From NCBI RefSeq assembly GCF_012102745.1, contig NZ_JAAVSY010000001.1, positions 248,001 to 312,000 of the forward strand: DNA of 64,000 nt, read 5' to 3'. Source of the stretch: Haematospirillum sp. H4485 (lineage in GTDB: Bacteria > Pseudomonadota > Alphaproteobacteria > Rhodospirillales > Rhodospirillaceae). Position 1 is the first letter of the stretch. Each line of letters begins with the position of its first letter. This document shows, piece by piece, positions 18,238 to 28,479 of the stretch. The translations under genes and the position numbers were made by a program. Under the pieces are notes generated by a model that saw only the letters and a program-made list of their open reading frames with translations, did no database searches and had not been told where the DNA came from.

Positions 18238-19539
18238 ATGACCTACGCCGTTTCTCCCGCCTACTTTACGCAGGATATCTCTGCGGCCGATCCCGAGGTA
18301 ATGGCTTCATTATCCGCAGAGTTGCGTCGCCAGCAGGATCAGATAGAGCTGATTGCGTCAGAGAATATTGTTTCCAGGGCTGTGCTGCAGGCCGCAGGAT
18401 CGGTGCTGACGAACAAGTATGCGGAAGGATATCCAGGGAAACGGTACTACGGTGGCTGTGAGTGCGTGGACGTTGCGGAATCCTTGGCAATAGAACGGGC
18501 CAAGAATCTTTTTGGTGTTGAGTTTGTCAACGTCCAACCACATTCCGGAGCCCAGGCAAACGGTGCTGTGTTCCAGGCCCTTCTTCAGCCTGGCGATACC
18601 ATACTGGGTATGAGCTTGGCTGCTGGCGGTCATCTTACTCATGGTGCTCCTCCGGCCCAGTCCGGCAAGTGGTTCAATGCCATCCAGTACGGCGTGCGGC
18701 GCGAAGACTCTGGCGTCGACTATGACCAGGTGGACCGTTTGGCAACGGAACATAAACCAAAGTTAATTATCGCGGGTGGTTCTGCTATTCCGCGTCATAT
18801 TGACTTTGCCCGTTTCCGGGCTATTGCCGACAAGGTTGGGGCTTTGCTTCTCGTGGATATGGCTCACTTTGCAGGGTTGGTAGCTGGTGGTGTTCATCCC
18901 AGCCCTGTACCGTTTGCTGACATCGTCACGACCACAACGCACAAGACCTTGCGAGGCCCGCGTGGTGGTATGATCATGACCACCAATCCGGAGTTGGCAA
19001 AAAAAATCAATACAGCCGTGTTCCCTGGTCTTCAGGGTGGGCCGCTGATGCATATTATTGCAGCCAAGGCCGTTGCTTTTGGAGAGGCGTTGCGTCCGGA
19101 GTTCCGTGACTATGCGGCCCAGATTGTCACCAATGCCCGTGCCCTTGCCGATGAACTCGTCAAGGGAGGGCTTGATATTGTAACGGGTGGCACCGATACG
19201 CATTTGATGCTTGTGGACCTGCGTCCCAAGGGTTTGACGGGTAATATCACGGAAGCTTCTCTGGAGCGCGCCGGCATTACCTGTAATAAGAACGGCATTC
19301 CATTTGATCCGGAGAAGCCGACGGTAACATCCGGTATTCGCTTGGGTACGCCAGCTGGAACTACACGCGGTTTTGGTGAACAGGAATTCCGGACTGTTGG
19401 TCGTCTGATTATTCGGGTCCTGGATGGATTGTCTGCCAGCCGAGAGGACAATGGCGTGGTCGAAGCGGCTGTGCGGGCCGAAGTCGGCGCGTTGTGCCGC
19501 CAGTTCCCCATCTATCCTCATGGGGATAAAATGTTGTAA
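18238..19539 (+). CDS. glyA: Serine hydroxymethyltransferase
   Basis: A 433-residue PLP enzyme interconverting serine and glycine with tetrahydrofolate. Visible are [32 protein letters not shown], and the PLP lysine in [14 protein letters not shown]. The ATG at 18238 is preferred: it follows AGAGG and gives a normal N-terminus; an in-frame ATG at 18211 adds 9 residues. It is closely followed by nrdR. Confidence 0.97.
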   Translation: MTYAVSPAYFTQDISAADPEVMASLSAELRRQQDQIELIASENIVSRAVLQAAGSVLTNKYAEGYPGKRYYGGCECVDVAESLAIERAKNLFGVEFVNVQPHSGAQANGAVFQALLQPGDTILGMSLAAGGHLTHGAPPAQSGKWFNAIQYGVRREDSGVDYDQVDRLATEHKPKLIIAGGSAIPRHIDFARFRAIADKVGALLLVDMAHFAGLVAGGVHPSPVPFADIVTTTTHKTLRGPRGGMIMTTNPELAKKINTAVFPGLQGGPLMHIIAAKAVAFGEALRPEFRDYAAQIVTNARALADELVKGGLDIVTGGTDTHLMLVDLRPKGLTGNITEASLERAGITCNKNGIPFDPEKPTVTSGIRLGTPAGTTRGFGEQEFRTVGRLIIRVLDGLSASREDNGVVEAAVRAEVGALCRQFPIYPHGDKML

Positions 19540-19576
19540 GCTCCGGCGAGAATGTGAAGTATCGCAGGGGATTACT

Positions 19577-20047
19577 ATGCGCTGTCCGTTTTGTGGCAAT
19601 GATGATACGCAGGTTAAAGATTCGCGACCGACAGAGGATAATTCAGCCATTCGTCGTCGTCGTTTCTGTTTGGCATGCTCGTCCCGGTTTACGACCTTCG
19701 AGAGAGTGCAGCTGCGTGATTTGATTGTTATCAAGAATAACGGACAGCGCGTTTCCTTTGACCGGGACAAGCTGTCCCGGTCTATCCACATTGCTTGTCG
19801 TAAACGCCGTGTTGACGAAGAGCGTTTGGAGCGTGTCGTCAATGGCATTCAGCGGCGGCTTGAAAGTTCAGGCGATACGGAGATTCCTTCGGCCACAATT
19901 GGTGAAATGGTTATGGAAGCTCTTCAAGCATTGGATCCTGTCGCCTATGTGCGTTACGCTTCTGTTTACAAGGATTTCCGCGAAGCCCGTGATTTTGAGG
20001 AATTCGTTGAAACCCTTGGTGGTGCCGAGCCAACAGCGGAACACTGA
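19577..20047 (+). CDS. nrdR: Transcriptional repressor NrdR
   Basis: A 156-residue protein. An N-terminal zinc ribbon (MRCPFCG at the start, CLACSSRF near residue 31) is followed by an ATP-cone domain (about 49-139, beginning [16 protein letters not shown]). NrdR represses ribonucleotide reductase genes in response to dATP. The gene commonly sits between glyA and ribD in this group, and ends 2 bases before ribD. Confidence 0.97.
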   Translation: MRCPFCGNDDTQVKDSRPTEDNSAIRRRRFCLACSSRFTTFERVQLRDLIVIKNNGQRVSFDRDKLSRSIHIACRKRRVDEERLERVVNGIQRRLESSGDTEIPSATIGEMVMEALQALDPVAYVRYASVYKDFREARDFEEFVETLGGAEPTAEH

Positions 20048-20049
20048 TT

Positions 20050-21204
20050 GTGGATGCAGGCACCGTATACGGGGATTTCTCTGACGCCGATCTTGGCTTT
20101 ATGGAGCTGGCTCTTGGCTTGGCAAGGAGGGGGTTGGGTAATACGTGGCCCAATCCTGCTGTTGGCTGCGTTCTTGTTTCGCCTCAGGGTGTTGTTGTGG
20201 GGCGGGGGTGGACGAAACCCGGCGGCAGGCCTCATGCTGAAACCGTTGCCCTTTTGCAGGCAGGAGACCGGGCACGCGGTTCTACAGCTTACGTGACCTT
20301 GGAGCCTTGTAGTCACTTTGGACAGACTCCTCCTTGTGCCACGGCTCTGATTGAAGCCGGAATTGCCCGGTGTGTTGTGGCATCCTCTGATCCGGATCCG
20401 CGTGTGAGTGGTCGCGGCCTCGATATGCTCCGCATGGGCGGGGTAGGGGTGTTGACTGGCCTTCTCTCTGATGCCGCAATTGATCTGAACCAGGGATTCT
20501 TCTCTCGTATAAAGCGTAGTCGCCCGCTTTTTACGTTGAAGCTGGCAACCAGTATGGATGGGAAAATAGCGACAGCTTCCGGTGAAAGCCGCTGGATCAC
20601 GGGAGAGCAGGCAAGGCATCTTGTCCATTGTATGCGGGCAGAGCATGATGCGGTCTTGGTTGGTTCAGGTACAGTTTTGGCTGATGATCCTGATTTGCGC
20701 TGCCGTCTTCCTGGTTTTGACCGGCGCCCGGTTGTGCGCATTGTGCTTGATGGGCGCCTGCGGTTGCCCGATCACGCGCAGCTTCTATCTTCATCGCGGG
20801 AAGCGCCGGTTCTGGTTATAACATCGTCATCTTCTGACTCGATGCGTGTTGCCTCCCTCCGGCATCGTGGGGCTGAGGTTCTTTGTCTGGATTATCTTGA
20901 GCCTTTTCATGTTGCCAACGAGCTGGGATCACGTGGTTTTACACGTGTTTTTCTGGAAGGTGGGGGGGCTGTAGCCGCTTCATTTCTGAAGGCTGGTCTG
21001 ATTGACCGTGTTGTCTGGTTTCATGCCCCAATAGTTATTGGTGCCGATGGTATCGACGGCGTTGGTGCATTGGCGCTATCCCGCCTTTCAGGAGTAAATA
21101 GGTTTCTGTACAAATATTCTTATCCCTGTGGCAGTGATACTGTTACGGTCTTGGAGGCTGAGAATGCTTCTGCGGACCGACGTGTTGGCAAGGAGTTAGC
21201 CTGA
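20050..21204 (+). CDS. ribD: Bifunctional riboflavin deaminase/reductase RibD
   Basis: A 384-residue protein with a GTG start 2 bases after the nrdR stop. The N-terminal deaminase has the zinc motif HAET and PCSHFGQTPPC. The C-terminal reductase (about 160-370) has TLKLATSMDGKIA and GSGTVLADDP. It converts the GTP cyclohydrolase II product through two steps of riboflavin synthesis. The stop is immediately followed by the ribE ATG. Confidence 0.95.
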   Translation: MDAGTVYGDFSDADLGFMELALGLARRGLGNTWPNPAVGCVLVSPQGVVVGRGWTKPGGRPHAETVALLQAGDRARGSTAYVTLEPCSHFGQTPPCATALIEAGIARCVVASSDPDPRVSGRGLDMLRMGGVGVLTGLLSDAAIDLNQGFFSRIKRSRPLFTLKLATSMDGKIATASGESRWITGEQARHLVHCMRAEHDAVLVGSGTVLADDPDLRCRLPGFDRRPVVRIVLDGRLRLPDHAQLLSSSREAPVLVITSSSSDSMRVASLRHRGAEVLCLDYLEPFHVANELGSRGFTRVFLEGGGAVAASFLKAGLIDRVVWFHAPIVIGADGIDGVGALALSRLSGVNRFLYKYSYPCGSDTVTVLEAENASADRRVGKELA

Positions 21205-21798
21205 ATGTTCACCGGCATTGTCACAGACTTGGGGGCGGTCAAGCATATTGAAAGGAACCAGGGGACCCGGTTCTTTTTTTCGACGTCCTATCCGACCGGG
21301 GATATTCCTTTTGGTGCCTCTATTGCCTGTAATGGCTGTTGCCTGACTGTTGTTGACAAGGGTGACGGATGGTTTGCTGCTGATGTGTCTCCCGAAACAT
21401 TGGCCGTCACGACTTTGGGTGAATGGACTCCCGGGACGCCGGTCAATCTGGAGAGGGCCATGCGTATGGGGGATGAATTCGGGGGGCATATTGTTTCGGG
21501 CCATGTTGATGGAGTTGCAACGGTGACCAGCCTGCTCCCCGACCATGATGCGGTCCGGATAGTTTTTCAGTTTGAACCGCAGCTGTCTCGCTTTGTTGCG
21601 GTCAAGGGATCCGTGACCGTGGATGGGGTTTCACTGACCGTCAATGCTGTGTCTGATGCAGATTTCGAGGTTTCGGTCATTCCCCACACCAGAAAGGTGA
21701 CAGCGCTGGGAAGGGCCGGTATAGGTACCAGGCATAATTTTGAAATTGATCTTCTTGCGCGTTATGTTGACAGATTGACGGGTTCTGGCTTGGCCTGA
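21205..21798 (+). CDS. ribE: Riboflavin synthase, alpha chain
   Basis: A 197-residue protein made of two homologous lumazine-binding domains: [17 protein letters not shown] opens the first, and [15 protein letters not shown] near residue 98 opens the second. It dismutates two 6,7-dimethyl-8-ribityllumazine molecules to riboflavin. The ATG abuts the ribD TGA. Confidence 0.96.
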   Translation: MFTGIVTDLGAVKHIERNQGTRFFFSTSYPTGDIPFGASIACNGCCLTVVDKGDGWFAADVSPETLAVTTLGEWTPGTPVNLERAMRMGDEFGGHIVSGHVDGVATVTSLLPDHDAVRIVFQFEPQLSRFVAVKGSVTVDGVSLTVNAVSDADFEVSVIPHTRKVTALGRAGIGTRHNFEIDLLARYVDRLTGSGLA

Positions 21799-21830
21799 CC
21801 GCACTGTTTCCCAGATCCGGAGCTTTGTCT

Positions 21831-22955
21831 GTGTCTTCTGATTTTTCTGAGTGTTTGTCTCCCGCCCAAGAGATTATCGAAGAAGCCCGCAATGGGCGTA
21901 TGTTTATCTTGGTTGACGATGAGGATCGTGAGAACGAGGGTGATCTGGTTATTCCGGCGCAGTTTGCAACGCCGGAAGCTGTGAACTTTATGGCAACGCA
22001 CGGTCGTGGCCTTATTTGCCTGGCCCTGACGGCTGACCGTTGTAATACGTTGCAGTTGCCGATGATGGACAGCCACAACCAGTCACGTTTGGGAACAGCT
22101 TTTACCGTATCAATTGAAGCGCGCGAAGGTGTTACGACCGGTATCTCGGCATCGGACCGGGCCCGGACGATTGCAGTGGCCATTGATCCCGGGAAGACCA
22201 GGAATGATCTTGCGACCCCCGGGCATGTTTTCCCTTTGATGGCCCGTGATGGCGGGGTTCTCGTTCGTGCCGGGCATACTGAAGCTGCGGTGGATATTGC
22301 CCGTTTGGCTGGATTGAACCCTGCGGGGGTTATCTGCGAGATCATGAACCATGATGGCAGCATGGCCCGGATGCCGGATCTGGTGGCATTTTCCCAGAGG
22401 CACGGGCTGAAGATTTCGACCATTGCTAATCTTATTGCTTGGCGCCGTCGTACAGAAAAGCTGGTGGAGAAAGTCCTTGAAAGCCCGTTTACCTCGAAGT
22501 GGGGAGGGGACTGGACGATGTCTGTCTACACAAATACTTTGAACTACGCTGAACATATTGTGCTTGCAAAAGGTGATCTGTCCCTTCCAGGGCCGGTGCT
22601 TGTCCGGATGCATGCTCTGCATGTTCTGGATGATGTACTGGGTGATGTCCACGGCGGCAAGGCAGGGCAGCTGCAGGCTGCAATGGATATGATTGGCCGT
22701 TACGATCGTGGTGTTGTTGTGTTGCTGCGAGAGCCAAACCGCTCGACATTGACCGATCATCTCAGGGAGAGAATAAGGGGCGGCAATGATCGTGGCAGGC
22801 TTGTCGATTATGGTGTCGGGGCGCAGATCCTTCTGGACCTGGGTGTGAAGGATATGATCCTGTTGTCCAACTCGGAAAAGAATATTATCGGACTGGATGG
22901 GTACGGCCTTCGCGTCAGTGGGTGGCGGCCAATCGATGAAGATATGGGGGACTAA
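21831..22955 (+). CDS. ribBA: 3,4-dihydroxy-2-butanone-4-phosphate synthase with a degenerate GTP cyclohydrolase II domain
   Basis: A 374-residue protein. The N-terminal RibB domain is intact: [26 protein letters not shown], and the [15 protein letters not shown] region. The C-terminal half (about 205-374) has the RibA fold pattern and ends [19 protein letters not shown], but the zinc ligands (usually C-x10-CDCG) are absent: the equivalent stretch reads [18 protein letters not shown]. The usual RQEGRGIGL motif reads LREPNRSTL. So only RibB activity is expected. The start is GTG 21831 or TTG 21825. Confidence 0.9.
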   Translation: MSSDFSECLSPAQEIIEEARNGRMFILVDDEDRENEGDLVIPAQFATPEAVNFMATHGRGLICLALTADRCNTLQLPMMDSHNQSRLGTAFTVSIEAREGVTTGISASDRARTIAVAIDPGKTRNDLATPGHVFPLMARDGGVLVRAGHTEAAVDIARLAGLNPAGVICEIMNHDGSMARMPDLVAFSQRHGLKISTIANLIAWRRRTEKLVEKVLESPFTSKWGGDWTMSVYTNTLNYAEHIVLAKGDLSLPGPVLVRMHALHVLDDVLGDVHGGKAGQLQAAMDMIGRYDRGVVVLLREPNRSTLTDHLRERIRGGNDRGRLVDYGVGAQILLDLGVKDMILLSNSEKNIIGLDGYGLRVSGWRPIDEDMGD

Positions 22956-22959
22956 AGCC

Positions 22960-23418
22960 ATGGTTTCTGCAGCGCCACGCGTTTTGATTGTTGAAGCGCG
23001 TTTCTATGACGATATTACAGATCACTTGGTGAAGGGGGCCATTCAGGAACTGACCGAGCATGGCATAGGATACAAGCGAATTATTGCCCCCGGTATTCTT
23101 GAACTTCCTGCTGTCATTCGTTTTGCGATCCGTGCTATGGAGCTGCGTGCCATAGAGGAACGCTATGCGGGATACGTTGTCCTTGGGTGCGCCATACGTG
23201 GTGAGACCGACCACTATGAGCATGTTTGCAGAGAGGCAATGCGTGGAATTCAAGACTTGATCCTTGAATACTCCTTGGCTGTTGGAAACGGTATCCTGAC
23301 CTGTGGCACCCGGGAACAAGCCGTGGAGCGCGCCCGGTTTGACCAGAAAAATATAGGTGGGCAGGCGGCAGCAGCGTGCCTGTCCATGATGCAGATAAAA
23401 AAGGAAATAGGGCTCTGA
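22960..23418 (+). CDS. ribH: 6,7-dimethyl-8-ribityllumazine synthase
   Basis: A 152-residue lumazine synthase. Motifs are VEARFYDDITDHLVKGA, APGILELPAVIRFA, and GCAIRGETDHYEHVCRE, the last containing the catalytic His-type region. It condenses the RibB product with the RibD-pathway pyrimidine. The ATG lies 4 bases after the ribBA stop; GGGGG at 22946-22950 acts as Shine-Dalgarno. Confidence 0.96.
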   Translation: MVSAAPRVLIVEARFYDDITDHLVKGAIQELTEHGIGYKRIIAPGILELPAVIRFAIRAMELRAIEERYAGYVVLGCAIRGETDHYEHVCREAMRGIQDLILEYSLAVGNGILTCGTREQAVERARFDQKNIGGQAAAACLSMMQIKKEIGL

Positions 23419-23433
23419 GAGCTCGTACCAAAC

Positions 23434-23982
23434 ATGACAAAACACAAGAATTCTGATACCGCTCTTCGTCGTAGTGCAGCCCGTCTGGCAGCTATTCAGG
23501 CAACTTATCAGATGATTCTGACATCCGCCTCCGTGGATGCCGTCATTAGTGACTTCATGACCGGTGCCATTGGTGGTGAAGTGATTAAAGAAGATCTGGA
23601 TCTGGAAACCGAAGACGTTGTGCCCTTGATAGAGTTACATGCGGAGATCTTTGCCGTTCTGGTTCGTGGAGTTCATGCATCGGCCACTCGCCTTGATGCC
23701 ATTATAGATGGTTCTTTGGGAGCCAGCTGGGATCCTGCACGCTTGCAGCCGCTTCTTCGTGCTGTACTGCGCTGCGGTATTTACGAGCTTTCTGACCGTC
23801 CGGATATGCCTGCGAGGGCCTGTATCTCGGAGTATGTCGATATTGCACGCTCATTCTTTGATGGATCTGAACCTGGGATGGTCAATGCCATGATGGACAA
23901 GTTGGCTCGCCAGTTGCGTCCCGAGGAGATGAACGCCGTGCACAAACCGCGTTCTGACGGCAATAATGACGGCACGGTCTGA
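23434..23982 (+). CDS. nusB: Transcription antitermination factor NusB
   Basis: A 182-residue all-helical NusB. It starts with an RNA-binding basic N-terminus (RRSAARLAAIQATYQM) and has the C-terminal RACISEYVDIARSFFDGSEPGMVNAMMDKLA typical of the family. With NusE it binds boxA of rRNA transcripts. The 3' end overlaps the thiL start by 17 bases. Confidence 0.95.
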   Translation: MTKHKNSDTALRRSAARLAAIQATYQMILTSASVDAVISDFMTGAIGGEVIKEDLDLETEDVVPLIELHAEIFAVLVRGVHASATRLDAIIDGSLGASWDPARLQPLLRAVLRCGIYELSDRPDMPARACISEYVDIARSFFDGSEPGMVNAMMDKLARQLRPEEMNAVHKPRSDGNNDGTV

Positions 23983-24937
23983 ATTCCAGATTATTGCAGA
24001 TTTGTTTGCGCCTTTGGCCCGTTCTTGTCCCGGAGCCTATGGCCTTCTGGATGATGCTGCTGTCATTGATATACCAGCCGGGCGAGAGTTGGTTGTCACG
24101 GTAGATGCCTTGGTGTCCGGGGTTCATTTCTTGCCTGATGACCCTTCTGGCTCCATTGCACGCAAAGTGCTTAGGGTGAATTTATCTGATTTGGCGGCCA
24201 TGGGGGCAGATCCCTATGGCTTCCTGCTGACCTGTGCCTTTCCAGTGGAGACTCCTGATCATTGGCTGGTGGACTTTGCCCGTGGTCTGGCAGACGATGT
24301 AGCCTTTTTTGGCATCCCCTTACTGGGAGGGGATACTGTTGCTACGCCGGGACCAGCCAGTTTTACTATTACCGCCATGGGTACCGTTGATTCCGGGACA
24401 GCATTGCGTCGTGGGTTTGCCATGCCGGGAGATCTGGTCGTGGTTACGGGAACCATCGGCGATGGTGCACTTGGCTTGATGTCAGCTCAGGGGGTGGTGG
24501 GGCTGTCTTGTGATCAGGCAGGGAAAGATTTTCTTGTCGATCGGTATCGTATACCCCGTCCAAGACTTTCTGTGCCGGCTGCTCTGTCTGGCGGTATACG
24601 GGCGGCGATGGATATATCGGACGGTCTTGTTCAGGATCTTGGTCACATGTGTCAGCTTTCTGGTCTGCGGGCTGACATTGCGTTGGCCGACGTCCCTCTT
24701 TCTGGGCCAGTACGCTGTTGTGTGACGAGCAATTCATCGCTCTATGAGGCTGTCATGGCTGGCGGTGATGATTATGAGCTTCTTATGGCTGTTGACCCTT
24801 CCTTTGATCTTCCATCAGAGGTGGGTGGGGTTCCCCTCAGTGTTATTGGTCGTTTTACAGAAGGCAATGGTTGCCATGTAGCGGGGATTTCCGGGGGGAC
24901 ATGGCAACCTAAAAAAACTGGTTTCAAGCACTTCTGA
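23966..24937 (+). CDS. thiL: Thiamine-monophosphate kinase
   Basis: A 323-residue PurM-fold kinase that makes thiamine diphosphate. Motifs: GLLDDAAVID, VTVDALVSGVHFLP, LSDLAAMGADPYG, and GDDYELLMAVDPS near the C-terminus. Thiamine diphosphate is the cofactor of the pyruvate dehydrogenase E1 encoded in this window. The ATG at 23966 overlaps nusB, indicating translational coupling. Confidence 0.95.
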   Translation: MTARSEFQIIADLFAPLARSCPGAYGLLDDAAVIDIPAGRELVVTVDALVSGVHFLPDDPSGSIARKVLRVNLSDLAAMGADPYGFLLTCAFPVETPDHWLVDFARGLADDVAFFGIPLLGGDTVATPGPASFTITAMGTVDSGTALRRGFAMPGDLVVVTGTIGDGALGLMSAQGVVGLSCDQAGKDFLVDRYRIPRPRLSVPAALSGGIRAAMDISDGLVQDLGHMCQLSGLRADIALADVPLSGPVRCCVTSNSSLYEAVMAGGDDYELLMAVDPSFDLPSEVGGVPLSVIGRFTEGNGCHVAGISGGTWQPKKTGFKHF

Positions 24938-24962
24938 TGGTATCGTCAGGCATCTCGGCAAT

Positions 24963-25460
24963 ATGAAAATGGGGACAGGGTCGATGCTCCGCCTCATGCT
25001 GTTGGTGGTTGCTCTGGTTGTTATTATTGCTCTTGGAGCTGTCGGCTTGGTCCGATTCGGCGTTATTCCCGATTTTACCGGGATGATCACCCCGATGGAG
25101 GCGCGTGTCGAGGAACCAGAGACTCCAGCACCTGTGGCGCATCCTCAGGTTGATCCTGTTTTCGTTGATCTTCCGCCCTTTGTTGTGCCGGTTGTGCGTG
25201 ATCGTGAGGTTCAGAAGAATTTTACTATTACCCTGCGTCTGGATGTCGAGCCTGGGCAGGAGGAGGTTGTGAACCGGCATATGTCCAAATTACAGGCGGC
25301 ATATTTGCAGATGCTTTATGTTGTTGTTCCCGAGCAAATTCATGCGCGTGTTACTTTGGATGTTCGTGCCCTCAAACAGCGCCTTCAGGGAATAACGGAT
25401 CGTATTGCCGGGCCTGGTGCTGTGCGCGAGGTGATGGTGATCTCCGTTTTTGATCGCTAA
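24963..25460 (+). CDS. Single-pass membrane protein, FliL-like, function unknown
   Basis: A 165-residue protein. A transmembrane helix near residues 8-31 (MLRLMLLVVALVVIIALGAV) is followed by a Pro/Glu-rich linker and a periplasmic domain with NFTITLRLDVEPGQEEVVNRH. The layout of N-anchor plus small alpha/beta domain resembles FliL-like proteins, but similarity is weak. It lies between thiL and hppA, a position where relatives also carry a small hypothetical gene. Starts at 24963 or 24969 are both possible. Confidence 0.6.
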   Translation: MKMGTGSMLRLMLLVVALVVIIALGAVGLVRFGVIPDFTGMITPMEARVEEPETPAPVAHPQVDPVFVDLPPFVVPVVRDREVQKNFTITLRLDVEPGQEEVVNRHMSKLQAAYLQMLYVVVPEQIHARVTLDVRALKQRLQGITDRIAGPGAVREVMVISVFDR

Positions 25461-25596
25461 CTCCATACTTCTGTCCTTGAGGTATGGAATAGAGGGCTTT
25501 GTTCTTTCCTTTTACTTTTCCTTGGGTAGCAACCAATTGTTGCGGTCTGGACATGCTTCTGTCACGCTCACCCGTCGTCTTCGGACTGGAGGGTAA

Positions 25597-27684
25597 ATGA
25601 TGACAGCCTCTTATGTCTTTATCTTTGCCTGTGGATCTCTTGCCATATTGTACGGCATTCTTGTTACGCGCTCTGTTCTTGCCACCGGGGTGGGGACGGA
25701 AGATATGAGGCGCATTGCAGATGCCGTTCAAGAAGGTGCGTCGGCCTATCTTCGGCGTCAGTATACAACTATTGCTATTGTTGGTGCTGTAATATGCTTG
25801 TTCTTGGGATGGCGTCTCGGACTGGCAGTTGCTGTTGGCTTTGTGATTGGTGCGGTTCTGTCCGGTATTGCCGGCTTCATCGGTATGAATGTTTCTGTCA
25901 GGGCCAATGTTCGTACGGCTGAAGCGGCGCGCAGTGGTGGCATGAAAGCTGCCTTGTCCGTGGCTTTCCGCTCGGGAGCTGTGACTGGTTTCTTGGTCGT
26001 CGGGCTTGGGCTTATCGGAGTTGCCGGTTATTACTTCTTCCTGAATACGATGGATATTCCCCGGCGCAATGTGCTGGAAGCCTTGGTTGCGCTTAGCTTT
26101 GGCGCTTCCTTGATTTCCATCTTCGCCCGGCTTGGTGGTGGCATTTTTACAAAGGGAGCTGATGTTGGTGCTGATCTGGTTGGAAAGGTCGAGGCTGGCA
26201 TTCCCGAAGATGACCCCCGCAATCCGGCTGTGATTGCCGATAATGTTGGCGACAATGTCGGGGATTGTGCCGGTATGGCGGCCGACTTGTTTGAAACTTA
26301 CGTTGTAACGATGGTCGCAACCATGCTCCTTGGGGCTATCTTCTTTCCCGAAAGCTTGGCACCACTCATGATGCTCTATCCGCTGCTGATTGGTGCTGTG
26401 TGCATTATAGGGTCAGTTCTTGCAACCTATCTGGTGCGACTGGGGGCGGACGGTAATATCATGAATGCCCTTTACAAGGGCTTCATCGGTTCCGCTGTTT
26501 TCTCGGGTATATTGATTGTCGCCATTACCTTCTGGCTTTTCGATGATGCTACTTTTGGCCAAGGGGTTGGGCTTGCAGGGGTCGCACCCGGGCCTCTCGT
26601 GATCTGTGCCCTGACGGGTCTGGCGGTAACAGGTCTTATCGTTTGGGTTACAGAGTACTATACGGGAACCAATCACCGTCCGGTCCATTCTGTCGCTGAT
26701 GCATCTGTTACTGGGCATGGTACCAATGTCATCCAAGGGCTGGCTGTTTCCATGGAAGCGACAGCCTTGCCTGTCTTGTGCATTTGCGTTGGTATTATCG
26801 TTTCCTATATCGCAGCTGGGTTGTACGGTATTGCGATTGCAGCAACAACGATGCTGGCTTTGGCGGGTATGGTTGTTGCCCTGGATGCTTATGGCCCGGT
26901 AACAGACAACGCGGGTGGTATTGCTGAAATGGCTAACCTTGCGCCGGATGTACGCAAGGTCACAGATGCCTTGGATGCCGTTGGAAATACAACGAAAGCC
27001 GTGACAAAGGGCTATGCTATTGGCTCTGCTGGTTTGGCGGCCTTGGTGCTTTTTGCCGCGTATACTGAAGATCTCCAGTATTACTTTCCTGATATGGAGA
27101 TTGCCTTTGTGCTGCACGACCCTTATGTGGTGGTGGGGCTTTTTATTGGTGGTCTTCTGCCGTACCTGTTTGCAGCTCTTGGTATGCAGGCTGTGGGACG
27201 CGCTGCTGGAGCTGTTGTGGTCGAGGTGCGACGCCAATTCCGCGAGATGCCCGGTATTATGGCGGGTACATCCAAGCCAGAGTATGGAACATGTGTTGAC
27301 ATGTTAACCAAGGCGGCTATCCGCGAAATGATCTTTCCTTCCCTGCTGCCGGTTCTGGCGCCGATTCTTCTTACCGCCCTGGTTTGGGCTATAGGTGGGC
27401 CTGTGCCAGCATTTACAGCTTTGGGGGCTATGTTGCTGGGAACGATTGTGACGGGGTTGTTTGTGGCAATATCCATGACGTCGGGTGGTGGCGCATGGGA
27501 TAATGCGAAAAAGTTTATCGAAGAGGGGCATCATGGAGGGAAGGGCTCCGATGCTCACAAGGCTGCAGTTACCGGTGATACTGTCGGTGACCCATACAAG
27601 GATACAGCCGGCCCCGCAATAAATCCCATGATCAAGATTACCAATATCGTTGCGATACTGTTGCTAGCGATTGTTGCGGGATAA
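25597..27684 (+). CDS. hppA: Membrane-bound proton-translocating pyrophosphatase
   Basis: A 695-residue polytopic membrane protein (about 16 helices). The pyrophosphate-binding loop [41 protein letters not shown] and the C-terminal [21 protein letters not shown] are all present. The segment [19 protein letters not shown] has Lys at the position that separates potassium-independent (Lys) from potassium-dependent (Ala) enzymes, so a potassium-independent proton pump is predicted. It recovers energy from biosynthetic pyrophosphate. Tandem ATGs at 25597 and 25600 follow GGAGGG. Confidence 0.97.
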   Translation: MMTASYVFIFACGSLAILYGILVTRSVLATGVGTEDMRRIADAVQEGASAYLRRQYTTIAIVGAVICLFLGWRLGLAVAVGFVIGAVLSGIAGFIGMNVSVRANVRTAEAARSGGMKAALSVAFRSGAVTGFLVVGLGLIGVAGYYFFLNTMDIPRRNVLEALVALSFGASLISIFARLGGGIFTKGADVGADLVGKVEAGIPEDDPRNPAVIADNVGDNVGDCAGMAADLFETYVVTMVATMLLGAIFFPESLAPLMMLYPLLIGAVCIIGSVLATYLVRLGADGNIMNALYKGFIGSAVFSGILIVAITFWLFDDATFGQGVGLAGVAPGPLVICALTGLAVTGLIVWVTEYYTGTNHRPVHSVADASVTGHGTNVIQGLAVSMEATALPVLCICVGIIVSYIAAGLYGIAIAATTMLALAGMVVALDAYGPVTDNAGGIAEMANLAPDVRKVTDALDAVGNTTKAVTKGYAIGSAGLAALVLFAAYTEDLQYYFPDMEIAFVLHDPYVVVGLFIGGLLPYLFAALGMQAVGRAAGAVVVEVRRQFREMPGIMAGTSKPEYGTCVDMLTKAAIREMIFPSLLPVLAPILLTALVWAIGGPVPAFTALGAMLLGTIVTGLFVAISMTSGGGAWDNAKKFIEEGHHGGKGSDAHKAAVTGDTVGDPYKDTAGPAINPMIKITNIVAILLLAIVAG

Positions 27685-27689
27685 ATCAC

Positions 27690-27730
27690 AAAAGGAGGGA
27701 GACTATAAGACGTCTCCCTCCTTTTCTTTT
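27690..27730 (+). terminator. Strong Rho-independent terminator after hppA, probably bidirectional
   Basis: A 14 bp perfect stem (27690-27703 with 27712-27725) with an 8-base loop: AAAAGGAGGGAGAC against GTCTCCCTCCTTTT, continuing into CTTTT. The A-rich 5' side would give a T tract on the minus strand, so it can also end the convergent bamE transcript. Confidence 0.93.
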
Positions 27731-27750
27731 ATGCCAGGATTATCTGTCTG

Positions 27751-28278
27751 TTATTGGCCGGGTATATTTGATTTCCCGTCAAATGTACTTGTAGAATCTT
27801 TGTTAAACTTCCCGATGTTGCCAAGAAGTTGCTCAAAAATGTTCATTTTATTCCCTGCAGTTGGTGTCTCGCGGGCGACCAAGGTCACATCGGTACCATC
27901 TTTCAGGCCATTGCGCTGAATGCTCTGGATTGTCTCTGAACGGTCGAAGCGTATGGCGATAACCGAGCGCTCCAGCTCCTCGTTCGGGTAAAAAGCAAAC
28001 TGCTCCTGCTTGGAGCCGATGTAGTACCACGTTTCCTCTCCATCGAAGAGTGAGGTGGTCGAAGGAGAGCCCAGCGCGGCAGCAACATCAGCTTTTGAGC
28101 TTCGCCCCTCCTGTATATCTTCCATCTGGGCAGCTGTTGGCAACGCGCCGTGAGCCTTGATATCCGGAGAACAGGCAGAGAGCAACGTGACGGCAGGCAG
28201 GACAAGCGCCAAGGCCGTGACTGTGCTGCGACGCAATAACGCAGAGAGTGATGAATGATCGATCCTTGGCATTGGCAT
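27751..28278 (-). CDS. bamE: Outer membrane assembly lipoprotein BamE (SmpA/OmlA domain)
   Basis: A protein of about 175 residues. A basic N-terminus and hydrophobic segment end in the lipobox LLSAC, giving a lipidated Cys. The SmpA/OmlA domain follows: AAQMEDIQEGRSSKADVAAALG, TSLFDGEETWYYIGSKQEQFAFY and the strand RSVIAIRFD. BamE is an accessory lipoprotein of the BAM beta-barrel assembly machine. Several in-frame starts exist (28338, 28305, 28278, 28272); 28278 is chosen because it places the lipobox at a normal distance. Confidence 0.88.
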   Translation of the reverse strand: MPMPRIDHSSLSALLRRSTVTALALVLPAVTLLSACSPDIKAHGALPTAAQMEDIQEGRSSKADVAAALGSPSTTSLFDGEETWYYIGSKQEQFAFYPNEELERSVIAIRFDRSETIQSIQRNGLKDGTDVTLVARETPTAGNKMNIFEQLLGNIGKFNKDSTSTFDGKSNIPGQ

Positions 28279-28479
28279 ATCCGTCAGGTATGGGTATCCG
28301 TTCATTGGTCGGCTGCACACTGCTGCGCCAAGCCCCATACATAGACTGAAACCTGGATCAGGTCCAGCCTACCCGTTGCTGATGCACGGTGCTTTATATT
28401 TCAGGCATTGTCCACTTGGGGCGGCCACGTTACACCAGATGCATCTGCTTTGATCCGGCTTTTAAAAGAGAGCGTAACC

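Noticed and set aside
20050-21204. FMN riboswitch controlling the riboflavin genes
   Set aside because: ribD starts 2 bases after nrdR with no leader, and no FMN-element motif is seen upstream of the run.
22110-22961. Long minus-strand open frame (283 codons) opposite ribBA
   Set aside because: Codon composition and sequence do not resemble a protein family, and ribBA clearly occupies the plus strand.
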